Assembly (NCBI RefSeq): GCF_002803155.1
Contig: NZ_NNBP01000015.1
Span: 151,934 to 215,933 of the forward strand
Direction: 5' to 3'
DNA length: 64,000 nucleotides
Source: Streptomyces sp. CB02959
GTDB lineage: Bacteria; Actinomycetota; Actinomycetes; Streptomycetales; Streptomycetaceae
In this document: positions 35,418 to 41,972 of the stretch, piece by piece
Numbering within the stretch: the stretch's first letter is position 1
Layout: each line of letters opens with the position of its first letter
Made by a program: the position numbers and the translations under genes
The notes under the pieces: model-generated
Seen by the model: only the letters and a program-made list of their open reading frames with translations
What the model was told of the DNA's origin: nothing
The model's database searches: none

Positions 35418-36245
35418 TTACTGGTCACGCATCTGGTGGTGCAGGTAGGCAGCCAGCTGCTGTTCGGCAGCGGCGCGGTGGCGATAGAGCTGACGTACAC
35501 TCACACCCCGCTCATCCGCCAAGAGCTGCATCGGCTCACCATCCAGCCGCGTACGAGCAATCAACTGAGCCTCCGCGATGCCTACGGCACCGACGCCGAC
35601 CGCACGCACCAACACCGCGTACTCGTCCCTCGCCGCACCGCTGCCAACCTCCAGGGAGGCGGCCTGACAGGCGGTCCGCGCCGTCGACCGGGTGAGACGG
35701 CCGAGGTGAACAGCTTCGTGCCCCGTCTCCTGCTCGACGCGTCGCCGAGCGGCGTAGACCAGCCGGTTCACCGCCCGGTCGGCCGCCGCGAACAGCTCCC
35801 GGGCAACGTCCACGGCGTCCGCATCCACGGTGGACACGGCAGAGGTGACGGCGGCCAGGGCCTCCTGCTCGACCTCGGCCCGCTCCACGTGGGCGGGACA
35901 GGCCAGGCGGGCCAGCATCCGGCGCAGCACCGGAACCGTCATCCCCACGGCCACGACGTCCCACGGGTCGCCCAGGCGCTGGGCCCGGCGCACTACTTCA
36001 CCCCAGGCCTGCTGACGCAGCGTCGGCGAAGTGGCGGCGTGGGCAAGGCGGGAGCGGATCTGGTCGACGGGAAGCACAGGCTGCTCCGGCTCCTCACACA
36101 CCAGATGAGCCGGCAGTGTGAGCGGCTGGGCCACAGTGGCAAGGGCGAGGAAGGACTCCTCCAGCGCCTGGAGAGGCGAGCGGCCGACTGGACGGGTACA
36201 GGTGGTGCGGCGGACGGCGGGGCGAGAGGTGGCGTGGGGGTGCAT
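35418..36245 (-). CDS. Sigma-70 region-4-like DNA-binding protein
   Basis: ATG at 36245 has AAGGAG 7 nt upstream. The 275-aa product is helical and ends in a helix-turn-helix, MQLLADERGVSVRQLYRHRAAAEQQLAAYL. This resembles sigma-factor region 4 as used in small actinobacterial regulators without a full sigma core. It lies upstream of and in line with the type IV secretion genes, so it may activate them. Not a proven sigma factor: region 2 is not evident. Confidence 0.65.
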   Translation of the reverse strand: MHPHATSRPAVRRTTCTRPVGRSPLQALEESFLALATVAQPLTLPAHLVCEEPEQPVLPVDQIRSRLAHAATSPTLRQQAWGEVVRRAQRLGDPWDVVAVGMTVPVLRRMLARLACPAHVERAEVEQEALAAVTSAVSTVDADAVDVARELFAAADRAVNRLVYAARRRVEQETGHEAVHLGRLTRSTARTACQAASLEVGSGAARDEYAVLVRAVGVGAVGIAEAQLIARTRLDGEPMQLLADERGVSVRQLYRHRAAAEQQLAAYLHHQMRDQ

Positions 36246-36398
36246 GTGCAGCTCCTTGCGGGAGTGGCGATCACTGTCGCCGCAAGCCCTCTCACCCCTC
36301 CGCGCCACTCACGGGCCGCCCGCGCGCCAACTCCGGGCGACCGCCGCGCCACTGGTTCGGCATGTGCGATGGCTCGGCGCCGGCCCACCCCACGTGAC

Positions 36399-36505
36399 CA
36401 GCACCACCCTGGTGGCCCATCGCCCGAGAATCGAACACAAAGAATTTTCGGGCCGTGCCTACGGAGACCACCGCCCCGCCCAGGACTGGCTCGGCGGTGG
36501 CTCGC
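36399..36505. repeat. Direct repeat, left copy (about 107 bp)
   Basis: Matches 39481-39587 at 99 of 107 positions by eye (offset 3082). The two copies enclose the type VII-type cassette. In both copies one minus-strand frame is open and contains RKFFVFDSR followed by MGHQGG, with about half of the differences silent in that frame. Confidence 0.85.
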
Positions 36506-36594
36506 CACTGGCTCATATGCCAGTGAGGCGACAGCGGCTGTGCCATACGCGCTTTGCCGTCTTCTCTGCGCTGGCGACCCGTGCCGGCCCTCTG

Positions 36595-37200
36595 TCACTG
36601 CGTCCAGCGCCATGCTTCTTCGGGGAAGTCGTCGACGATGGACGCGACGGTTTCGGCGAGGGACAGAAGGTCCTCGTAGGTCTTGCGCCCGTCCGTCCAC
36701 CTGATCATGCGGCTCCCCTCGATGCGCCAACCGAGCCGGGCTTTGTGCATGAGCCGTTCCAGGGCGTACGTGTTGATGAGTGCCGCGAAGTCGACGTCCT
36801 CTGAGTGGCAGTGCACCAGGTGGGTGCCGATCTCTGTCAGGTCCCGGAACGGGCCGGGAGTGCGAGGCAGCGCGGGATGCTTTTCTCGCCCGGGCAGCAT
36901 CAGCCGCCTGCTGGTGAAGGCGGTGGCCGGGAGTGCGCGGGGCAGGGGGAGCACGGCCACGGAGTACGGCCACGCGACATGGGCCCGGCCACTGCGCTTC
37001 AACGCCCGGAGGTGGAACATGCTCACCTTCCGGCCCTGGAGGCTGCCCTGCAGCAGATGGCGAAGAGACAGGCCGTCCGGGCCGAGGCTGAAGGGGTAGC
37101 CGTCATGATTGAACGTGTCGAGGTAGCCGCGGTCGTTCTTGCGGTAGGTCCAGGCCGGGGCGTCCCGGAAGCGTTTGATGCTCTTGCGCACCTCGAACAT
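36595..37200 (-). CDS. Tandem paralogue B of the type VII-type cassette
   Basis: A 201-aa protein beginning MFEVRKSIKRFRDAPAW; the longer upstream frame is a shadow of its neighbour. It closely resembles the next gene along its whole length: shared YPFSLGP, SMFHL, YSVAVLPLPR, LINT..LERLMH.ARLGWRIEG and GRKTYEDLL. The plan (a compact domain whose conserved Trp and Gly follow a GWRIEG turn) resembles unnamed actinobacterial DUF3137-like proteins. Downstream of a WXG100-type gene, tandem paralogues often act as immunity proteins, but no toxin domain was recognised, so this is inference. Confidence 0.65.
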   Translation of the reverse strand: MFEVRKSIKRFRDAPAWTYRKNDRGYLDTFNHDGYPFSLGPDGLSLRHLLQGSLQGRKVSMFHLRALKRSGRAHVAWPYSVAVLPLPRALPATAFTSRRLMLPGREKHPALPRTPGPFRDLTEIGTHLVHCHSEDVDFAALINTYALERLMHKARLGWRIEGSRMIRWTDGRKTYEDLLSLAETVASIVDDFPEEAWRWTQ

Positions 37201-37211
37201 GGTCGGCAGCC

Positions 37212-37829
37212 TCACATCACCTTCGGCCAGTTCCATGCCTGTTCGGGAAAGCCGTCGATGATGGTGGTGAGGGTGTCGACCATGGTCAGGAGGTCCTCGT
37301 AGGTCTTGCGTCCGGACGTCCAGCCGATCATGCGGTTTCCCTCGATGCGCCAGCCCAGCCGAGCGTCGTGCATGAGCCGTTCCATGGCGTGCGTGTTGAT
37401 GAGGGCAGCGAAATCGTGCTCCTTCGAGTAGTGCCGGACCAGGTGGGAGCCGAGGTTTGGCAAGTACGTGTAGCTGTTTGAAGAGTGTGGAAGGGCCCCA
37501 CGCTTCCAATCATTGGTATCCCATGACAGCAGGCAGCTGGTGACCCCAGTGGTCGGGAGTGTGCGGGGCAGGGGGAGCACAGCTACGGAGTACGTCCGCG
37601 AGGCTGCCCCCTTTCCTGTCAGGCGCGGCCATGCGAGGAGATGGAACATGCTCACCTCTCGGCCGTTCACGTCGCCCTGCAGAAGGTCTCGAATGGCGAG
37701 GCCACCCGGTCCCAGGCTGAACGGGTAGCCGCCACGCTCGAACGTGGTGAGGTAGTCCGGCGCTGTCTTGCGATAGATCCAGGCCGGATCATTGCGAAAG
37801 CGTTGGATGCTCTTGCGCACCTCGAACAC
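37212..37829 (-). CDS. Tandem paralogue A of the type VII-type cassette
   Basis: A 205-aa protein starting GTG (MFEVRKSIQRFRNDPAW). It sits between the WXG100-like gene and its paralogue, with gaps of only 6 and 11 nt, so all four genes form one operon. Duplication followed by divergence is plain from the shared blocks. No signal peptide, membrane helix or catalytic motif is visible; probably cytoplasmic. An immunity or accessory role is likely but unproven. Confidence 0.68.
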   Translation of the reverse strand: MFEVRKSIQRFRNDPAWIYRKTAPDYLTTFERGGYPFSLGPGGLAIRDLLQGDVNGREVSMFHLLAWPRLTGKGAASRTYSVAVLPLPRTLPTTGVTSCLLSWDTNDWKRGALPHSSNSYTYLPNLGSHLVRHYSKEHDFAALINTHAMERLMHDARLGWRIEGNRMIGWTSGRKTYEDLLTMVDTLTTIIDGFPEQAWNWPKVM

Positions 37830-37835
37830 GGTGGG

Positions 37836-38915
37836 TCATTCCAGTTCAGAGTTGGCGGCGTTGCCGGCGCCGTAGATGATGCCGTCGACGGGGGTCTCTT
37901 GCCAGGCAGGGAATGAATCGCGCTGAGTGGCACGGTGCTTGCCTTCGCCGATGTTGATCTTCTCCCCCAGATGATTCGCACCACCGGCAACGAGTCCGGC
38001 GCCGCCGCTGAACGCCGCGTCCCACAGGACGTCCTTGTGCTGCCCCTCGGCGATGTCCACTGCGTCCGCTGCGGCCTGCCCGCCCGCACTGCCCAGCCCG
38101 CCCATGGCGATCTTGCCGGGCAACTGGTCTTCGTCCAGTGCCGCGGCAATTTTCTTCCCCGGCGCCCACGCTTGCCCGTCCTGGCCGGCGGTTTGAGCCC
38201 AGCGGCTTACCTTCGGCGCCAGTTCCCCACCGGCTGTTGAGATGCCCGTGCCCACGACTGCGGACACGGCGGCGTCCTGGAGGTCCTGGCCCCAGGTGAC
38301 CTTCTGCCCGGTGATCTTCTGCCCGGCGACGTTGCCGATGAAGTTGGCGTCCGTACTCTTGCCGAACTGGAAGCCGAACTGGAGCAGCTTGCTGCTGTTC
38401 ATCGCCGTCCTGATCTTCTCCATCACTTCGGCGACGCGGATCAGCAGTTGCCCCAGCCGGGTTACTTCGCCCGCCGCCTCGGCGACTTCCGCGGCGGCCG
38501 CGCCGGCCGCGACGGCGTCGGAGAAACCGCCGGTCAGTACCGTCAGGCCGATGCCGATCGCCACCGTCGCGGCGATCTCCTCGGCCACCCGGTGGACTTC
38601 GTCGTTGGCCTTCTTGATGGCATCCGCGGTGTGTTCCAGCTGCTGGGCGACGGTCTCGAATTGCGGCAGGGCCTTCTCCACCTGGCCCTTGGTGTGGTTC
38701 CAGTGCGCGTGGAAGGCGTCGGCGGCGGCACCGGTCCAGTTGTCGCCGAGCCGGACGACCTCATGATCTTGGGTCTCGATGGTGCTCTTCAGATCGTGGG
38801 CCATGCCCCGCCACGCCTCGGCGCACGCCCGCAGCACCGACGGGTCCCCGCCAGGGTTGAACAGGTCGAAGCTCTTCTCGATCTGCGGCTGCTGCTCCTG
38901 CTGCTGACCGGCCAT
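37836..38915 (-). CDS. WXG100-domain protein, probable type VII secretion substrate
   Basis: ATG at 38915 follows GGGGGGAAG. The 359-aa product has an N-terminal WXG100-like helical hairpin (about 20-105) with the turn NWTGAAADAFHAHW, where WTG stands for WxG, then a hydrophobic Ala/Gly-rich segment (VAIGIGLTVLTGGFSDAVAAGAA cut at about 120-145). A C-terminal region with repeated Gly-Ala loops and QKITGQKVTWGQDLQDAAVSAVVGTG follows. The layout is that of Streptomyces effectors that carry a toxin at the end. Here the protein stops at NAANSELE with no recognisable toxin, so it may be structural, truncated, or carry an unknown one. Confidence 0.75.
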   Translation of the reverse strand: MAGQQQEQQPQIEKSFDLFNPGGDPSVLRACAEAWRGMAHDLKSTIETQDHEVVRLGDNWTGAAADAFHAHWNHTKGQVEKALPQFETVAQQLEHTADAIKKANDEVHRVAEEIAATVAIGIGLTVLTGGFSDAVAAGAAAAEVAEAAGEVTRLGQLLIRVAEVMEKIRTAMNSSKLLQFGFQFGKSTDANFIGNVAGQKITGQKVTWGQDLQDAAVSAVVGTGISTAGGELAPKVSRWAQTAGQDGQAWAPGKKIAAALDEDQLPGKIAMGGLGSAGGQAAADAVDIAEGQHKDVLWDAAFSGGAGLVAGGANHLGEKINIGEGKHRATQRDSFPAWQETPVDGIIYGAGNAANSELE

Positions 38916-38916
38916 G

Positions 38917-39231
38917 TCACTTCCCCCCGAACTGCTGCGCCTGCGCGGCATCGGACGCCTGGTACGTGGCGACGGTGTGCTGCAGACCCGCGGCGTAGTG
39001 CTGCAGCCCGGTGCGTAACTGCTGCAGGGAGGTCACGGTGTGGCGGGTCATCTCCACGTACTGGGACAGGGTCTCGGTGGACTCGGACATCACGCCGAAG
39101 GCGTCGTCCACGTTCTCCGCGCGTGAGGCGAAAGCGCTGATGCGGTTATCGAGGTGGTCGGCGGAGGCGGTGAAATCCTTGCCGAGAGCCGTGACCGGCT
39201 CGGGGTGGATCGAAAAATGCTCATGCGTCAT
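38917..39231 (-). CDS. EspC/EsxA-like small type VII partner protein
   Basis: A 104-aa all-helical protein (MTHEHFSIHPEPVTALGKDF...TVTSLQQLRTGLQHYAAGLQHTVATYQASDAAQAQQFGGK) of the size and pattern of ESX secretion-associated EspC-type proteins. It ends 1 nt before the WXG100-domain gene, so the two are probably translated together and may form the exported heterodimer. No secretion apparatus genes (EccC and others) are in the window. Confidence 0.72.
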   Translation of the reverse strand: MTHEHFSIHPEPVTALGKDFTASADHLDNRISAFASRAENVDDAFGVMSESTETLSQYVEMTRHTVTSLQQLRTGLQHYAAGLQHTVATYQASDAAQAQQFGGK

Positions 39232-39794
39232 AGCTGTCCCCCGTGGAGATGCCGTGTGTGATCGCTACACCCAGGAGCGTAGGCAGACCGGCATCGCAGA
39301 TCGGATGCGCAAGGCACGGATATTCACGGGCCCCTAACGCGATCCGCAGACCCCGGGCAAGCCCAAGGTGCGGCCCGGGCCGACGCAACCAGAGCGAGCA
39401 CAACCAGTCTTGCCAACAGCCGTGGCTTGATTCCCACTGCGGCGCCAAGCTCAGCTACGAACTTGGCGGAGCCAAGTGAGCAGCACCACCCTGGTGGCCC
39501 ATCATCCGAGAATCGAACACAAAAAATTTTCGGACCGTTCCTACGGAGACCACTGCCCCGTCCAGGACTGGCTCGGCAGTGGCTCGCAGGTGGCTCGCCA
39601 CTGGCTCGCCCGGCCGCCGACCTGCGGCGAAGTCGACGAGCCGATCAGAGCCCAGCAGAAGCCGGCACGCGGGACCGCTGCCGCTCGACGAGTTCGAACG
39701 CCTCCAACAGCGATGACAATTCGGCGCCGTCGTTTCCCTATTACTCATGTCAGCACAGACGGCTTGGAACCCATGCCCCGGGCGCCACCCGCCG
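39232..39794. other. Intergenic region containing the right repeat copy
   Basis: No gene recognised apart from the repeat at 39481-39587. Immediately after the repeat an extra 12-nt GTGGCTCGC-type unit is present that the left copy lacks. Confidence 0.45.
39481..39587. repeat. Direct repeat, right copy (about 107 bp)
   Basis: Same orientation as 36399-36505, eight differences. It starts CAGCACCACCCTGGTGGCCC, which includes a short inverted repeat, and ends in GTGGCTCGC units. Confidence 0.85.
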
Positions 39795-40451
39795 ATGTCC
39801 ACCAACCACCGCCGCACCGAAAGCGCTTCCCGCCGCCACACCCCCCGCCCGCTGCCGACCACCCTCTGGCTCCCCGCCCCCGACCAGCCCGACCCGGTCC
39901 CGGCCCCCGGCACCGTGCTGCCCCGCTGGGCGATCGAAAAGATCCGCACCGAGTTCACAAACCGACCCGGCCAGGCCCCCGCACCGCTGCTGAAGCTCTC
40001 CGTCTCGGACGCCGAGCCGGGCATGGACGCCCGGACCCCCGTCATCACCTACACCGACGGCACCCCCAGCAGACTGTCGATGCTGCTCGCCGAACTCCGC
40101 CCCGACGCCCTCCCCGCCCCCACTGACAGTCTCCCCGGGGCCGTCGGCGAGATGCCCGGGGCCATGGACGAGGGCTGGGCCGGCTTTTTCCACCGCGCCC
40201 ACCGGCTCCTGCCCGCCGACGGACTGCTGTTGCTGGCCACCCGCCAGCGTCGGGACGACGGCGCACGACTCACCGACCCGCTCGGCTCCCTCATCGCCTG
40301 CGCCCGCACCGCCGGCTTCCGCTACCTCCAGCACGTCATCGTGGCCCACGCCCACCCCGCAGCCGACCGCCTCATCCCCGCCCCGCCCACCGACGCCGAC
40401 CCTGGCGTCATCCACAGCGACCTGATCGTCCTGACCACGATCCACGCCTGA
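39795..40451 (+). CDS. Methyltransferase-like protein lacking a clear SAM motif
   Basis: ATG at 39795 is a plausible start (an ATG at 39747 is the alternative; neither has a strong site). The 218-aa product ends WAGFFHRAHRLLPADGLLLLATRQRRDDG...LIACARTAGFRYLQHVIVAHA. This pattern is the C-terminal half of class I DNA methyltransferases (post-catalytic strands), while no DPxxGxG or (N/D/S)PPY motif is seen. Placed 17 nt before a true DNA methylase gene, it could be a degenerate partner or specificity helper. Inference. Confidence 0.55.
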   Translation: MSTNHRRTESASRRHTPRPLPTTLWLPAPDQPDPVPAPGTVLPRWAIEKIRTEFTNRPGQAPAPLLKLSVSDAEPGMDARTPVITYTDGTPSRLSMLLAELRPDALPAPTDSLPGAVGEMPGAMDEGWAGFFHRAHRLLPADGLLLLATRQRRDDGARLTDPLGSLIACARTAGFRYLQHVIVAHAHPAADRLIPAPPTDADPGVIHSDLIVLTTIHA

Positions 40452-40468
40452 GCAGCGAGGAGTTCCCC

Positions 40469-41443
40469 ATGCTTCGTTCCGACTCGGTGTGGAACACCGC
40501 CCCCACCTCCGCCCCAGCCCAGCGCAAGGGCCGCTACGTGCCCGGCTCGGCCGCTCACCCCGCCAAGATGCACCCCGGCATCGCCGCCCACGCCATCGCC
40601 ACCTACACCCACCCCGGCGACCTCGTCCTCGACCCCATGTGCGGCATCGGCACCACCCTCGTCGAAGCCCTCCACCTCGACCGCAACGCCCTCGGCATCG
40701 AGTACGAACCGAAGTGGGCCACCCTCGCCTCATGCAACGCCCGCTCTGCCGCTCAAGCAAGTGGCGCCGGTACCGGAATCGTCCGCTGCGGCGATGCCCG
40801 CCACCTCACCGACCTCACCCCCGCCTCCGCCCGCGGTGAGGTGGCGCTCGTGGTCACCTCACCTCCCTACGGACCCAGCGTCCACGGGCAGGTGCGCTCC
40901 TCACGGGAGACAGGCGAACCCGGAGTCGTCAAGAAGGACTTCCGCTACGGCCACGATCGTGCCAACCTCGCCCATGTCTCCACCGACCGGCTCCTGCACG
41001 CCTTCACCGAAATCCTCGCCCAGTGCCGCCAGATGCTCCGCCCCGGCGGCACAGCCGTCATCACCACCCGCCCCTGGCGCGAACGCGGCGAACTCATCGA
41101 CCTCCCCTCCGCCGTCATCGCCGCCGGCCAAGCCGCAGGACTCCACCCCACCGAACGCTGCGTCGCCATGCTCGCCGGCATCCGCAACAGCCGCCTCATC
41201 ACCCGCCCCTCGTTCTTCCAGATGAAGAACGTCCGCGACGCCCGCCGCCAGGGCATCCCCCTCTCGGTCGTGCAACACGAGGACGTGCTGATCTTCACGA
41301 AGCCCGTACCACTACAGCGCACCGGTCCGAGTGCGACGACGGACGAGCCGAGGTGCACGGCCACAGCCGCATGCAGATCGGCAACCCCGGCCGCCGTCCG
41401 CTCCCGCACCTGCGCCCGAAGGGGCCGCTGTGGCGGCCGCTGA
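40469..41443 (+). CDS. N4/N6-type site-specific DNA methyltransferase
   Basis: ATG at 40469 follows GAGGAG. The 324-aa product has SAM-binding motif I LVLDPMCGIGTTLVEAL (about 52-68), catalytic motif IV TSPPYG (about 130-135) and the target-linked segment PGGTAVITTRPWRERGELIDL. TSPPY marks N4-cytosine or N6-adenine methylases. No restriction endonuclease is encoded next to it, so it may be an orphan or element-protecting enzyme. Its last 14 nt overlap the start of the broken C5 methylase gene, indicating an original two-methylase operon. Confidence 0.88.
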   Translation: MLRSDSVWNTAPTSAPAQRKGRYVPGSAAHPAKMHPGIAAHAIATYTHPGDLVLDPMCGIGTTLVEALHLDRNALGIEYEPKWATLASCNARSAAQASGAGTGIVRCGDARHLTDLTPASARGEVALVVTSPPYGPSVHGQVRSSRETGEPGVVKKDFRYGHDRANLAHVSTDRLLHAFTEILAQCRQMLRPGGTAVITTRPWRERGELIDLPSAVIAAGQAAGLHPTERCVAMLAGIRNSRLITRPSFFQMKNVRDARRQGIPLSVVQHEDVLIFTKPVPLQRTGPSATTDEPRCTATAACRSATPAAVRSRTCARRGRCGGR

Positions 41444-41557
41444 CCTTCCGGTCGGCAGCCTGTTCTCCGGAGTCGGCGGCCTGGACCTGCGCGTCCAGGC
41501 CGCGCTCGGTGGCCACATCGCCTGGCACGCCGAAACCGACCCACGCGCCGCCCAGGT
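41430..41557 (+). pseudogene. Truncated C5-cytosine DNA methyltransferase (5' fragment)
   Basis: GTG at 41430 has AAGGGG upstream and overlaps the N4/N6 methylase stop. It reads AAADLPVGSLFSGVGGLDLR, the FSGxGG SAM-binding motif I of Dcm-type enzymes, then AWHAETDPRAAQV, the motif II acidic residue region. After about 43 codons (near 41557) similarity to the family ends abruptly, although the frame stays open by chance to 41931. The remaining motifs (PCQ, ENV and others) are not found anywhere else in the window. The sharp edge suggests an insertion or a recombination junction. Confidence 0.75.
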
Positions 41558-41664
41558 GGGACACGAGTCGCATGCGAAGGCACGCCCCGGCCGCCGTCGC
41601 AAAGTGCACTGCTTGCGGGAGGAGAACGAGCCCCGAAGGCGACGGAACAAGCCGACCGAAAACG

Positions 41665-41778
41665 ATGGCAGCAGAGAGCGTTCTTACTCCGAAGGTCACG
41701 AGCCGAGCCACGCGCCTGAGGAGACCGGGACGGAAGGTCCTGCTAGGCGATCTTGGGGGTCCGGGTGTCTCAAGGTGA
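41665..41778 (+). CDS. Possible 37-aa basic peptide
   Basis: A short frame (starts MAAESVLTPKVTSRATRLRR) beginning at an ATG without a strong site and ending in a TGATG overlap with the next small frame. Basic composition. The coupling to a second small frame near a recombinase gene makes it worth keeping, at low confidence. Confidence 0.3.
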   Translation: MAAESVLTPKVTSRATRLRRPGRKVLLGDLGGPGVSR

Positions 41779-41933
41779 TGGAGACGGTAGACGACGGATG
41801 CGACGTCACGGTGAGGTACTTGATCGCTGATCGCCGAGCCACTCGGATACTCAGGAGAGAGCTGGAAGTGGCCCGCCGGTGCCTCCGGCGCGAGATCCGG
41901 CGCGTGAACCGATGCGCCGGCACGGACGAGTAG
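41778..41933 (+). CDS. Possible 51-aa basic helical protein
   Basis: The frame METVDDGCDVTVRYLIADRR, then an Arg-rich amphipathic helix (LEVARRCLRREIRRVNR), starts at the last base of the previous stop. It is the size of small DNA-binding or excision-factor proteins that often accompany recombinases, but no such motif is certain. It converges on the recombinase gene. Confidence 0.4.
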   Translation: METVDDGCDVTVRYLIADRRATRILRRELEVARRCLRREIRRVNRCAGTDE

Positions 41934-41972
41934 GCGGTTGTTGATCCTTCGGCGGCCCGCCTCTTCGCCTCC

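Noticed and set aside
23311..36245. Interpretation of the operon as a classical Streptomyces TraB/FtsK-type plasmid transfer locus
   Set aside because: The ATPases match VirB4 and VirD4 types, not a single FtsK-like TraB, and VirB2-, VirB3- and VirB6-like partners are present.
39481..39587. Possible tRNA in the direct repeat (a GTTCGATTC-like T-loop and CCACCA nearby on the minus strand)
   Set aside because: No T stem, anticodon arm or acceptor stem can be paired around it.
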